Shown: positions 15,747 through 24,657 of the stretch, in pieces
How positions within the stretch are numbered: position 1 is the stretch's first letter
How the letters are laid out: every line of letters begins with the position of its first letter
Assembly: GCF_003121295.1 (NCBI RefSeq)
Contig: NZ_PHNC01000029.1
Location: forward strand, 992,001 to 1,056,000
Reading direction: 5' to 3'
Source: Streptomyces orinoci
GTDB taxonomy: Bacteria > Actinomycetota > Actinomycetes > Streptomycetales > Streptomycetaceae
DNA: 64,000 nt
Made by a program: the position numbers and the translations under genes
Notes under the pieces: model-generated
Database searches by the model: none
What the model saw: the letters and a program-made list of their open reading frames with translations, nothing else
Told to the model about the DNA's origin: nothing

Positions 15747-17405
15747 TCACAACCCCTCCCGCATCGGGATGCGGACATCGCGCTCCGCGGCAACCGACTC
15801 CGCGATGTCGTACCCGGCATCGACATGCCGGATGACGCCCATCCCGGGGTCATTGGTCAGCACCCGGCGGATCTTCTCGCCCGCCAGCGCCGTGCCATCG
15901 GCGACCGTCACCTGCCCGGCGTGGATGGAGCGCCCCATGCCCACGCCGCCGCCATGGTGGAGGGAGACCCAGGACGCGCCGGAGGCCACGTTCACCATGG
16001 CGTTCAGCAGCGGCCAGTCCGCGATGGCGTCCGAGCCGTCGAGCATCGCCTCGGTCTCCCGGTAGGGGGAGGCGACGGATCCGCAGTCGAGGTGGTCGCG
16101 GCCGATGACCACGGGGGCGGACAACTCCCCGGACGCCACCATGTCGTTGAACCGCTCGCCCGCCCGGTCCCGTTCGCCGTAGCCGAGCCAGCAGATGCGG
16201 GCGGGCAGGCCCTGGAAGTGGACGCGTTCGCCCGCCATCTTGATCCAGCGGGCCAGGGACTCGTTCTCCGGGAAGAGTTCCAGAATGGCCCGGTCGGTGG
16301 CGGCAATGTCGGCCGGGTCGCCGGAGAGGGCGGCCCAGCGGAAGGGGCCCTTGCCCTCGCAGAACAGCGGGCGGATATAGGCGGGGACAAAGCCGGGGAA
16401 GGCGAAGGCCCGCTCATAGCCCGCCAGTTGGGCCTCGCCGCGGATGGAGTTTCCGTAGTCGAAGACCTCCGCGCCCGCGTCCTGGAAGCCGACCATGGCC
16501 TCCACATGCCTGGCCATGGACTCCCGTGCCCGCTGGGTGAAGTCGGCGGGCTTCTCGGCCGCATAGGCGGCCATCTCGTCGAAGTCGATGCCCAGCGGGA
16601 GGTAGGCCAGCGGGTCATGGGCGCTGGTCTGGTCGGTGACGATGTCGATGGGGGCGTTCATCGCCAGCAGCTGCGGGACGAGTTCGGCCGCGTTGCCCAG
16701 GACGCCGATGGACAGCGGACGGCGGGCGTCGCGGGCCTCGACGGCCAGCTGGAGGGCGTGGTCCAGGGAGTCCGCGCGGACATCCAGATAGCGGTGCTCG
16801 ATACGGCGCTCGATGGCCCGGGGGTCGCAGTCGATGCAGATCGCCACGCCGTCGTTCATGGTGACGGCCAGCGGCTGGGCGCCGCCCATGCCGCCGAGGC
16901 CGGCGGTGAGGGTGATGGTCCCGGCCAGCGAGCCCCCGAACCGCTTGGCGGCCACGGCGGCGAAGGTCTCATAAGTGCCCTGGAGAATGCCCTGGGTTCC
17001 GATGTAGATCCAGGAACCGGCCGTCATCTGGCCGTACATGGTGAGGCCCAGGGCCTCCAGACGGCGGAACTCCTCCCAGTTGGCCCAGTCGCCGACCAGG
17101 TTGGAGTTGGCGATCAGGACGCGGGGCGCCCACTCATGGGTCTGCATCACCCCGACCGGGCGGCCGGACTGGACCAGCATGGTCTCGTCCTGCTTGAGGG
17201 TGCGCAGGGTGCGGACCATGGCGTCGAAGGAGCGCCAGTCCCGGGCGGCCTTGCCGGTGCCGCCGTACACCACCAGCTTGTCGGGGTGCTCCGCGACCTC
17301 GGGGTCCAGGTTGTTCTGCAGCATGCGCAGCGCGGCTTCCTGCTGCCAGCCGAGGGCGCTGAGTTCGCTGCCCCGGGGGGCTCGTACGGGTCGCGGTCCT
17401 GACAT
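15747..17405 (-). CDS. hutU: Urocanate hydratase
   Basis: 552 aa, the usual length. ATG at 17405 with GGAGGC 7 bases upstream. Urocanase features: RMLQNNLDPEVAEHPDKLVVYGGTGKAARDW in pieces, the NAD-binding GGLGGMGGAQPLA, SWIYIGTQGILQGTYETF and the C-terminal HHGGGVGMGRSIHAG. It converts urocanate to imidazolone-5-propionate using tightly bound NAD+. It is first in the leftward hut operon (hutU, M20 enzyme, hutF, hutI, perhaps the racemase). Histidine ammonia-lyase (hutH) is not in the window. Confidence 0.95.
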   Translation of the reverse strand: MSGPRPVRAPRGSELSALGWQQEAALRMLQNNLDPEVAEHPDKLVVYGGTGKAARDWRSFDAMVRTLRTLKQDETMLVQSGRPVGVMQTHEWAPRVLIANSNLVGDWANWEEFRRLEALGLTMYGQMTAGSWIYIGTQGILQGTYETFAAVAAKRFGGSLAGTITLTAGLGGMGGAQPLAVTMNDGVAICIDCDPRAIERRIEHRYLDVRADSLDHALQLAVEARDARRPLSIGVLGNAAELVPQLLAMNAPIDIVTDQTSAHDPLAYLPLGIDFDEMAAYAAEKPADFTQRARESMARHVEAMVGFQDAGAEVFDYGNSIRGEAQLAGYERAFAFPGFVPAYIRPLFCEGKGPFRWAALSGDPADIAATDRAILELFPENESLARWIKMAGERVHFQGLPARICWLGYGERDRAGERFNDMVASGELSAPVVIGRDHLDCGSVASPYRETEAMLDGSDAIADWPLLNAMVNVASGASWVSLHHGGGVGMGRSIHAGQVTVADGTALAGEKIRRVLTNDPGMGVIRHVDAGYDIAESVAAERDVRIPMREGL

Positions 17406-17558
17406 GCGGATGCCTCCGGCGGTGCGGTACGGCTATTGAATGGGCCACTACACATCTTGGGCGTGTGAATAGAGCTAGTCAACCAGTCGGCGGCGGGGAT
17501 CCGCCCTCGCCTGCCGCATCCCATAGCGGTACCACCGCACCGGTGCTGAAGTAGGGGC

Positions 17559-18956
17559 ATGGGCAGCAGTGAGGTACGGAGCCCCGGCTGGGACGCCGCC
17601 GTCCGGGCGGCCGTGGCGCAGGGCCTGGTCAGCGCGGAGCAGCCGGTGGCCGGGCTGCTGGACGTCGCCGGGATCCGGGCCGCCGCCCGGGCGCTGCGGG
17701 AGGCGTTCGCCGAGGTGGGCGCGGACGGCGCCGGGGTGCTGCATGCCTTCGCGGTGAAGGCGGCCTCCCTGGTGCCGGTGCTCCGGCTGCTCGCCGAGGA
17801 GGGGCTGGGCTGTGAGGTGGCCAGCCCGGGCGAACTGGCGCTGGCCAGGGCCGCCGGGGTGCCGCCGGAGCGCATTGTGCTGGACTCCCCCGCCAAGACC
17901 GAGGCGGAGCTGCGCGAGGCGCTGGCGCTGGGCGTGGCGGTCAACGCGGACAGCCGCGAGGAGCTGGCCCGGCTGGACGCGCTGACCCGGCCGGACATGC
18001 CGGCCGGTTCCGGGCGGCATCCGGGCTCGTCCCTGGGCGTACGGGTCAACCCGCAGATCGGCGGGGGCAGCATCGGCGCGCTGAGCACCGCCACCGAGAC
18101 CTCCAAGTTCGGGGTGGCGCTGCGCGACGAGGGCGCCCGCGCCTGGCTGGTCTCGGCCTATCTGGAACGCCCCTGGCTGACCCGGCTGCACGCCCATGTG
18201 GGCTCCCAGGGCTGCCCGCTGGAGCTGCTGGCCGAGGGGGTCCGGATCACCTATGAACTGGCCGAGGAGATCAATGAGTTGGCGGGCCGGCAGCAGGTGG
18301 ACACGGTGGACATCGGGGGCGGTCTGCCGGTCAACTTCGCCTCCGATGCCATCACTCCCAGCCACCGCGACTATGCCCGGCTGCTGGCGGCCACCGTGCC
18401 GGGGCTGTTCGACGGGCGGTACCGCCTGGTCACCGAGTTCGGCCGGTCACTGCTGGCCAAGAACGGGGCGGTGCTGGCCAGGGTGGAGTACGCCAAGACG
18501 GCCGGGGGGCGCCGGATCGCGGTGACCCACGCCGGCGCGCAGATCGCCACCCGCACCGTCTTCGCGCCGGGGTCCTGGCCACTGCGGGTGGCGGCCTATG
18601 ACGCCCAAGGCCGCCCCAAGCGGGGCGAGCCGGTGACCCAGGACGTGGCCGGGCCCTGCTGCTTCGCGGGCGATCTGGTGGCGGTGGACCGGGTACTGCC
18701 GCCCCTGGCGGGAGGCGACCATGTGGCGCTGCTGGACACCGGCGCGTACTACTTCTCCAACCACTTCGCCTATAACTCGCTGCCGCGGCCCGGGATTTAC
18801 GGGTACGTGGCGGATGCGGGCGATGCGGCGGATGCGGTGGACGCGGCCGGTGCGCGGGGCGTGCGCTTTGCGCCGGTGCGCACGCCCCAGACACTGGCGG
18901 AGCTGGTCGCCGAGAGCGGCGGCGGCCACGCCGGGGCGCTCAGCGCGCTGCGCTGA
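17559..18956 (+). CDS. PLP-dependent decarboxylase, diaminopimelate decarboxylase-like
   Basis: 465 aa, ATG with AGGGG just upstream. A fold-III (alanine-racemase-like) barrel: FAVKAASL carries the PLP Lys, followed by GLGCEVASPGELALA, LGVRVNPQIG, LHAHVGSQG, VDIGGGLPVNF and TEFGRSLLAKNGAV. The C-terminal beta domain has GPCCFAGDLVA, with the CFAGD/CESGD-type Cys, and ALLDTGAYYFSNHFAYN. It matches LysA-family decarboxylases but is divergent, so the substrate may be another amino acid. It is divergent from hutU. A VADAGDAADAVDAAG insertion near the C-terminus looks like recent codon duplication. Its 3' end overlaps the next gene by 17 bases. Confidence 0.8.
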   Translation: MGSSEVRSPGWDAAVRAAVAQGLVSAEQPVAGLLDVAGIRAAARALREAFAEVGADGAGVLHAFAVKAASLVPVLRLLAEEGLGCEVASPGELALARAAGVPPERIVLDSPAKTEAELREALALGVAVNADSREELARLDALTRPDMPAGSGRHPGSSLGVRVNPQIGGGSIGALSTATETSKFGVALRDEGARAWLVSAYLERPWLTRLHAHVGSQGCPLELLAEGVRITYELAEEINELAGRQQVDTVDIGGGLPVNFASDAITPSHRDYARLLAATVPGLFDGRYRLVTEFGRSLLAKNGAVLARVEYAKTAGGRRIAVTHAGAQIATRTVFAPGSWPLRVAAYDAQGRPKRGEPVTQDVAGPCCFAGDLVAVDRVLPPLAGGDHVALLDTGAYYFSNHFAYNSLPRPGIYGYVADAGDAADAVDAAGARGVRFAPVRTPQTLAELVAESGGGHAGALSALR

Positions 18957-19542
18957 CCACCGTCCGGGCCGGGGCGGTACGGGCGCGGCGCCGGGCCCCG
19001 CCGGGGGCGGCGTCGCCCGCGGCCAGTCCGGTGGTCAGATAGCCGGGCACCGCCTTGGCGGCCGGGCTGCCCTGGGCCCAGTCGGCCCGTACCCACAGCA
19101 GGGCGCCGGTGCGGCGCTCCAGGCCGCCCAGCCAGAGGGCCTTGGCCCACAGCCCGGCGCCCAGTCCGGCCAGCGCGAGGCCGCCCGCGGCGGGCAGCGC
19201 GAAGGAGGAGCCGACGGCGGCCAGGAAGGCGGCCGGCAGCCACCAGCGCCTGGCGCGCCGCCAGTTGCGCATGGTGACGGCCCGGTCCTGGAGGAAGGCC
19301 GAACGGGCGGCGCGGGAGGCCCCGTTCGCCAGGGCGGTGTACCGGCGGCGCCGGGCCAGGAAGGCCCCGGCCGCGGTGAGCAGGAACAGCGCCGCGCCGG
19401 CCGCCAGGCCGGTCCGGCGGCCGGTCAGCCCCGGCACGGCCGCTCCGGTCCCGGCGGCCAGCAGGCCCGGCCACCACAGCAGGGCGGCCGGCGCCCGGAC
19501 GACCACCGCGACCCTGGCCAGTGCGTATGTTCCTCGTCCCAC
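18940..19542 (-). CDS. Integral membrane protein of unknown function
   Basis: 200 aa from the GTG at 19542, chosen for the strong AGGAGGTGTGAG directly upstream. About four hydrophobic segments occur near residues 15-35, 42-62, 98-115 and 118-132, separated by Arg-rich stretches (RRRRYTALANGASRAARSAFLQDR). The C-terminal third is soluble. Its tail overlaps the 3' end of the decarboxylase gene on the other strand. No known family is recognised. Confidence 0.6.
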   Translation of the reverse strand: MGRGTYALARVAVVVRAPAALLWWPGLLAAGTGAAVPGLTGRRTGLAAGAALFLLTAAGAFLARRRRYTALANGASRAARSAFLQDRAVTMRNWRRARRWWLPAAFLAAVGSSFALPAAGGLALAGLGAGLWAKALWLGGLERRTGALLWVRADWAQGSPAAKAVPGYLTTGLAAGDAAPGGARRRARTAPARTVVSAAR

Positions 19543-19647
19543 CTCACACCTCCTGAAGTCCGTTTCCGCGGACGGCAGGTTAGTCAACTTTTCTGAGGAG
19601 GTCCTGAGAACGCGGCCAATGGGGGCGGGGTGGGGGCCCGTTGGGGC

Positions 19648-20514
19648 TCATTCCATGAACAGGCCGCGGGCCGCCGCCTTGGCGTCGAACTCCTCCAGGC
19701 GGGCCTGGGCGTCCGGCAGCGCGTCGCACATCGCCTCCAGCAGCACCCGGCCCAGCATCATCGGCGCACAGGCGGTGTCAAAGGCCAGCGCGGTGCCCAC
19801 GGCGGCGGGCAGCAGCAGGTCGCTGTGCGCGGCCACCGGGGCGAAGGCGGAGTCCGCGACGGTGACCACGGTCAGTCCGCTCTGCTTGGCGTAGGCCAGC
19901 GCCTCCACCACCTCGCGTGGGTGGCGGGGCAGCGCGAAGCAGAGCAGGGCGCTCGCCCCGGCCCGTACCGCCGCGTCGATGCGGTCGGTCAGCAGGCTGC
20001 CGCCCTCGTCGAGCAGCCGGACGTCGGAGTGCACCTTGCGGGCGAAGTAGGCGAACCCGGTGGCCTGGGCGGCGGCGGCCCGCAGTCCCAGCACCGGCAG
20101 CGGCCGGGAGGCGGCCAGCAGCCGCCCGGCCTTGGCAACCGGGGAGGGGTCGGCAAGCAGCGCGGCGAGGTGCCGCAGGTTGTCGATCTCGGCCTGCACG
20201 GCCTGCTGGTACTCGTTCTCCGCGGACTCCTCCGCCGGGCCCGGCCCGGCGGGTGCCACCTCGCGCAGCCGGCGGCGCAGCGCGGGGTAGCCGTCGAAGC
20301 CGAGGGCGACGGCGAAGCGGGTCACCGAGGGCTGGCTGACTCCGGCCAGTTCGGCCAGTTCCACGCTGGAGAGGAAGGGCGCGTCGGCGGCCCGGCGGAC
20401 CATGCAGTGGGCGATCCGGCGCTGGGTGGGGGTGAGGCGGTGGCCCTCGAAGAGCTTTTGCAGGCGGGCGATGGTGTCCGGGTCGGCGCCTGCGTCGTCG
20501 CCGGTGATGCGCAT
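19648..20514 (-). CDS. RpiR/MurR-family transcriptional regulator
   Basis: 288 aa from the ATG at 20514, chosen for GGGAGG just upstream. The N-terminal HTH_6 domain (LFEGHRLTPTQRRIAHCMV, then FLSSVELAELAGVSQPSVTRFAVALGFDGYPALRRRL) is followed by a linker and a C-terminal SIS domain (residues about 120-265: LRAAAAQATGFAYFARKV, GASALLCFALPRHPREVVEAL, VVTVADSAFAPVAAHSD). SIS domains bind sugar phosphates. The nearness of the hut genes suggests it could control them or the decarboxylase, which is inference only. Confidence 0.85.
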   Translation of the reverse strand: MRITGDDAGADPDTIARLQKLFEGHRLTPTQRRIAHCMVRRAADAPFLSSVELAELAGVSQPSVTRFAVALGFDGYPALRRRLREVAPAGPGPAEESAENEYQQAVQAEIDNLRHLAALLADPSPVAKAGRLLAASRPLPVLGLRAAAAQATGFAYFARKVHSDVRLLDEGGSLLTDRIDAAVRAGASALLCFALPRHPREVVEALAYAKQSGLTVVTVADSAFAPVAAHSDLLLPAAVGTALAFDTACAPMMLGRVLLEAMCDALPDAQARLEEFDAKAAARGLFME

Positions 20515-20559
20515 GGGGCCTCCCGGTCCATTCATTGACATCTGTGCGCGCATAAAATT

Positions 20560-20779
20560 ATGCGGGGTTCCGCGGGGCGGGTGCGGGCGGCTTGTGCGGG
20601 GGGCTTGTGCGGGGGGCTTGTGCGGGGCGCGCCTGCGCGGTGCGCTCGTCGTTCGGCGGCGGGCCGTGGGTGGCCGGTCGCGCAGTTCCCCGCGCCCCTG
20701 GCGGGGCGCCATGCCGTCGTCCGGCCGCGGGCCGTGGGGGGCTGGGCGCGCAGTTCCCCGCGCCCCTGAGGGGCGGGCG
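20560..20779. repeat. Intergenic block with two copies of the dispersed GC-rich repeat
   Basis: Two near-identical units (ggtcgcgcagttccccgcgc around 20676 and ggcgcgcagttccccgcgcc around 20743) follow a run of gtgcggggggctt units (20582-20630). They fill the gap between the RpiR start and the CoA-ligase stop. No gene or promoter was recognised. Confidence 0.75.
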
Positions 20780-22138
20780 CTACGCGTCCGGGAGGAGTTT
20801 CTTTTGCGGCTTGCCCATTGCGTTGCGGGGCAGCGCGTCCAGGAAGCGGACCCGGCGCGGGCGCTTGTGCCGTGAGAGGTGCGCGGCGACGAAGTCGATG
20901 AGTTCCCGCTCGTCGGCGCCGTCGGCCACGACATAGGCCACCACCTCCTGGCCGAGGTCCTCGTGCGGCACCCCGATGACCGCCGCTTCCCGCACCGCCG
21001 GATGGTCCAGCAGCGCGTTCTCCACCTCGCCGGCGCCGATGCGGTAACCCCCCGACTTGATCAGGTCGGTTGAGGCCCGGCCGACGATCCGGTGGGTGCC
21101 GTCCTCCTCGATGGCCGCGATGTCCCCGGTCCGGAACCAGCCATCGTCGGTGTACGCGGCGGACGTGGCCTCCGGGCGGCCCAGATAACCGGCGAACAGG
21201 GTGGGTCCGGAGACCTCCAGCTCCCCGATGCCGCCCTCCTCGGCGGCCAGCCGGGTGCGTACTCCGGGCAGTGGCAGGCCCACGGTGCCGGGCCGGCGGG
21301 CGCCGTCCGCCCGGGCGGAGAGGGTGATCAGCGTCTCGGTCATGCCGTACCGCTCCACGGGCCCCTGCCCGGCCAGCGCCCGCAGGTCGCGGAAGACCGG
21401 TGCGGGCAGCGCTGCGCTGCCGGAGACCAGCAGCCGGGCACCGGCGAGCGCCCGGGCGGCGGCGGGGTCGCGGGCGATGCGCGACCAGACGGTGGGTACC
21501 CCGAAGTAGAGGGTGCCGCCCGCCGCCGCGTACGCCTCGGGGGTCGGCCGTCCGGTGTGCACCAGGCGGCAGCCGGTGCGCAGGGCACCCAGCACGCCCA
21601 GCACCAGGCCATGGACATGGAACAGCGGCAGCCCGTGTACCAGGGTGTCCTCGGCGGTCCACTGCCAGGCGTCGGCCAGCCCGTCCAGTCCGGCGGCGAT
21701 CGCCCGGTGGGTGATCAGGGCGCCCTTGGGGGCGCCGGTGGTGCCGGAGGTGTAGAGGATCAGGGCCACCTGCTCCGGGTCCGGCTCCGGCCCCTGGTGG
21801 TCGGCGTGTTCGGCCGGATCGACGGGGATGCCCTCGCCGCCCAGCAGCAGTTCGGCGCCGGAATCCTTGAGGATGTGCGCGCGCTCGGCGGGGCCCGCGT
21901 CCGGGGCCAGCGGCACCACCGGAACGCCCGCCAGCAGCCCGCCCAGTACGGCCACCACCGTGGCGAGGGTGGGCTCGGCGTGTACCGCCACCGAGGCGGC
22001 GCCGCCGATCCGGCGGGCCACCGCACCGGCCGCGCCCAGCAGTTCGGCCCGTCCGCACGGCCGTCCGGCCACGACCAGGGCGTCCGGCCGGGCGGTGGCA
22101 CCGGGGGCGGTGAGGGACGACAGCAGGGATGCGGTCAC
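20780..22138 (-). CDS. MatB-like acyl-CoA (malonyl-CoA) synthetase
   Basis: 452 aa from the GTG at 22138 (GGAAGGAG 6 bases upstream). An ANL adenylating enzyme: the P-loop LILYTSGTTGAPKGALITH, LPLFHVHGLVLGVLGALR, LLVSGSAALPAPVF, ERYGMTETL, DGWFRTGDIA, IVGRASTDLIKSGGYRIGAGEVEN and the C-terminal catalytic Lys in LPRNAMGKPQKKLL. The sequence around LADAWQWTAEDTLVHGLPLFHVHG is close to Streptomyces MatB as I recall it, so malonate or methylmalonate is a likely substrate, supplying extender units or recycling free acids. It stands alone apart from a divergent small membrane gene. Confidence 0.85.
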   Translation of the reverse strand: MTASLLSSLTAPGATARPDALVVAGRPCGRAELLGAAGAVARRIGGAASVAVHAEPTLATVVAVLGGLLAGVPVVPLAPDAGPAERAHILKDSGAELLLGGEGIPVDPAEHADHQGPEPDPEQVALILYTSGTTGAPKGALITHRAIAAGLDGLADAWQWTAEDTLVHGLPLFHVHGLVLGVLGALRTGCRLVHTGRPTPEAYAAAGGTLYFGVPTVWSRIARDPAAARALAGARLLVSGSAALPAPVFRDLRALAGQGPVERYGMTETLITLSARADGARRPGTVGLPLPGVRTRLAAEEGGIGELEVSGPTLFAGYLGRPEATSAAYTDDGWFRTGDIAAIEEDGTHRIVGRASTDLIKSGGYRIGAGEVENALLDHPAVREAAVIGVPHEDLGQEVVAYVVADGADERELIDFVAAHLSRHKRPRRVRFLDALPRNAMGKPQKKLLPDA

Positions 22139-22207
22139 AACGGCTCCTTCCCGATAGGGGGCTGGCCCCAGCGACACGGGGCCTGGGGCGACCGTACCGT
22201 TGTCCCT

Positions 22208-22609
22208 ATGACGGGCCATGACCAAGAGCTCAAGAAGGAGCTCGACGCGACCCTGCAAACCCGTAAGGAACTGGGGCCGGAGTACGAGACCGAGCTCATC
22301 GAGTCCTTTGTGGAGAAGCTGGACACCACGGTGGAGCGCCGGGTACGGCGGCAGCTGGCCGAACGCCAGATGGCCGAGGCCCGGGGTGAACACCCGCAGC
22401 GGAACTCGGAGTTCGGCACCTTCGGCGAACGCTTCGGCTTTGCCACGGTGACCTTGGTGCTGGCGATCCCGCTGTCCGCGATCGGGGTGGTACAGGCGCA
22501 TCTGCCGGGTCTGCTGGTGACCTGGGCGGGGATTGTGGGGGTCAACCTGGTCCAGGCGAGGGGCCATTTGCCGTGGCCGCGCCGCAAATCCGGCGAGGAA
22601 TGGGACTGA
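22208..22609 (+). CDS. Small membrane protein, two transmembrane segments
   Basis: 133 aa. A charged N-terminal helix of about 70 residues (QELKKELDATLQTRKELGPEYETELIESFVEKL, likely a coiled coil) is followed by two hydrophobic segments (FATVTLVLAIPLSAIGVVQ and GLLVTWAGIVGVNLV) and a short basic tail. It is divergent from the CoA ligase with 69 bases between them. It resembles small streptomycete integral membrane proteins of unknown role. Confidence 0.65.
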   Translation: MTGHDQELKKELDATLQTRKELGPEYETELIESFVEKLDTTVERRVRRQLAERQMAEARGEHPQRNSEFGTFGERFGFATVTLVLAIPLSAIGVVQAHLPGLLVTWAGIVGVNLVQARGHLPWPRRKSGEEWD

Positions 22610-22860
22610 GGGTGCCCCAGTAGGGGCGCGGGGCGGCTCCATGATGCGGCTCCGCCGCGTGGGCGCGACCAGCCCAAGGCGACCCGCAGCCGAACGACAA
22701 CGAGCACTCGGCAGACGCCGTTTCGCCGCTGGCTGCAAGCCGTCCGTGGCTGGTCGCGCAGTTCCCCGCGCGCCATGCCGTCGTCCGGCCGCGGGCCGTG
22801 GGTGGCCGGTCGCGCAGTTCTGGAAAGCACCCCGGACAGGGCCGCCGCACCCCGGCCGCT
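22610..22860. repeat. Convergent gap carrying dispersed repeat copies
   Basis: Contains a full-length core (tggtcgcgcagttccccgcg, about 22751-22770), a truncated copy ending at cgcgcagttc (about 22809-22820) and a relative, gcggctccgccgcgtgggcg at 22643-22662, also seen at about 38531. It lies between convergent genes 22208-22609 and 23059-24450. Confidence 0.7.
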
Positions 22861-23003
22861 GGCGGCCGGGGCCGGGACGGCGGCGGACCCCGCGAGGGGT
22901 ACGGGACGAAAAGCCCGTACCCGGACAGCCGGTGAGCCGGGAGCCGCTCCGGAGCTCCGGCCGTCGCACAACCCCACTATGCCCGGCCCGTGTTAAGCCC
23001 GTG

Positions 23004-23041
23004 CTGCCGTCAGGTGACACATAACGAACCCCTGACGGCAG
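23004..23041 (-). terminator. Hairpin terminator downstream of cystathionine beta-synthase
   Basis: Perfect 11-bp arms ctgccgtcagg (23004-23014) and cctgacggcag (23031-23041) with a 16-base AT-richer loop, 18 bases past the stop. There is no T tract, as is usual for streptomycete hairpin terminators. Confidence 0.65.
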
Positions 23042-23058
23042 GGCAGTTGATCCGGCGG

Positions 23059-24450
23059 TTACTTGGAACCGTTGCCCTCGGCCAGGAAGGCCAGCAGGTC
23101 CTGCCGGCTGACCACCCCCGACGGCTTGCCCTCCACCAGCACAATGGCCGCGTCCGCCTTGCCCAGCACGGCCATCAGGTCGGCCACCGGCTCACCGGAG
23201 CCGACCTGCGGCAGCGGCTCGCTCATATGCTTCTCCAGCGGGTCCGTCAGCGCGGCCCGCTTGTTGAACAGGGCGTCCAGCAGCTCGCGTTCGACCACCG
23301 AGCCGATCACCTCGGCGGCCATCACATCGGGGTGCCCGGCACCCGGCTTGACGATGGGCATCTGCGAGACGCCGTACTCGCGCAGCACCTCGATGGCCTC
23401 GCCGACCGTCTCCTCCGGGTGCATATGCACCAGCGTGGGCAGGCCGCCCTCCTTGCGGCGCAGCACATCGCCGACCCGCGCGGTCTCCGGCCCCTCCTCC
23501 AGGAAGCCGTAGTCCGCCATCCACTCATCGTTGAAGATCTTGCTCAGGTAGCCCCGGCCGCTGTCCGGAAGCAGGACGACCACCACATCCTCCGGACCGA
23601 GCTTCTCCGCCACCCGCAGCGCCGCGACCACTGCCATGCCGCAGGAGCCGCCCACCAGCAGGCCCTCCTCCTTGGCCAGGCGGCGGGTCATCTGGAAGGC
23701 GTCCTTGTCGGAGACGGCCACGATCTCATCGGCCACCGTCTGGTCGTAGGCGGTGGGCCAGAAGTCCTCGCCCACGCCCTCGATCAGATACGGCCGGCCG
23801 GAGCCGCCGCTGTAGACCGAGCCCTCGGGGTCGGCGCCGACCACCTTGACCCGGCCCTCGCTGACCTCCTTGAGGTAGCGCCCGGTGCCGCTGATGGTGC
23901 CGCCGGTGCCCACGCCCGCCACAAAGTGGGTGATCTTCCCCTCGGTCTGCTCCCACAGCTCGGGGCCGGTGGACTCGTAGTGCGAGAGCGGGTTGTTGGG
24001 GTTGCTGTACTGATCCGGCTTCCAGGCGTTGGGCGTCTCGCGGACCAGCCGGTCGGAGACGTTGTAGTAGGAGTCCGGGTGCTCGGGGTCAACGGCGGTG
24101 GGGCAGACCACCACTTCGGCGCCATAGGCCCGCAGCACATTGATCTTGTCCGTGGAGACCTTGTCCGGGCAGACGAAGATGCACTTGTAGCCCTTCTGCT
24201 GGGCCACGATCGCCAGCCCCACACCGGTGTTGCCGGAGGTGGGCTCCACGATGGTGCCGCCGGGCTTGAGTTCGCCGGACTTCTCGGCGGCCTCGATCAT
24301 CCGCAGGGCGATCCGGTCCTTCACGGACCCGCCGGGATTGAAGTACTCGACCTTGGCAAGGACGGTTGCCGAAATGCCGTCGGTCACGTTGTTGAGCTTC
24401 ACCAGCGGGGTGTTGCCAACGAGCTCAATCATCGAATCGTGATACTGCAC
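23059..24450 (-). CDS. cbs: Cystathionine beta-synthase with C-terminal CBS pair
   Basis: 463 aa from the GTG at 24450 (GGAG 7 bases upstream); starting at 24474 would add eight unlikely residues. PLP fold-II enzyme: the Lys in NPGGSVKDRIAL, the phosphate loop PTSGNTGVGLA, GVGTGGTISGTGRYL and the late GGSCGMAVVAAL. Two CBS domains follow (about 340-460: TLVHMHPEETVGEAIEVLREYGVSQMP and GVVSRQDLLAFL), which bind adenosyl ligands in relatives. It condenses serine and homocysteine to cystathionine in reverse transsulfuration. It is followed by a hairpin terminator and a repeat block. Confidence 0.9.
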   Translation of the reverse strand: MQYHDSMIELVGNTPLVKLNNVTDGISATVLAKVEYFNPGGSVKDRIALRMIEAAEKSGELKPGGTIVEPTSGNTGVGLAIVAQQKGYKCIFVCPDKVSTDKINVLRAYGAEVVVCPTAVDPEHPDSYYNVSDRLVRETPNAWKPDQYSNPNNPLSHYESTGPELWEQTEGKITHFVAGVGTGGTISGTGRYLKEVSEGRVKVVGADPEGSVYSGGSGRPYLIEGVGEDFWPTAYDQTVADEIVAVSDKDAFQMTRRLAKEEGLLVGGSCGMAVVAALRVAEKLGPEDVVVVLLPDSGRGYLSKIFNDEWMADYGFLEEGPETARVGDVLRRKEGGLPTLVHMHPEETVGEAIEVLREYGVSQMPIVKPGAGHPDVMAAEVIGSVVERELLDALFNKRAALTDPLEKHMSEPLPQVGSGEPVADLMAVLGKADAAIVLVEGKPSGVVSRQDLLAFLAEGNGSK

Positions 24451-24657
24451 GGTGATCTCCGCGGTCGGGGGCACTAGCGGTCATCGCGTGCCCGTACGCC
24501 CAGCCTATTGCGCGTCCGACTGCACTAGCGGCGCGTTGCAGTGACCGGCCACCGGGGCAACCTGCTCTTAGCGCGGCCGCGCAAGGGCGGACGGCGATCG
24601 TGAAGCTTTGATGAACCCTTTGTGAAGCGGGTTTCCCGCGGCGAGGAGGGCCTGTCG

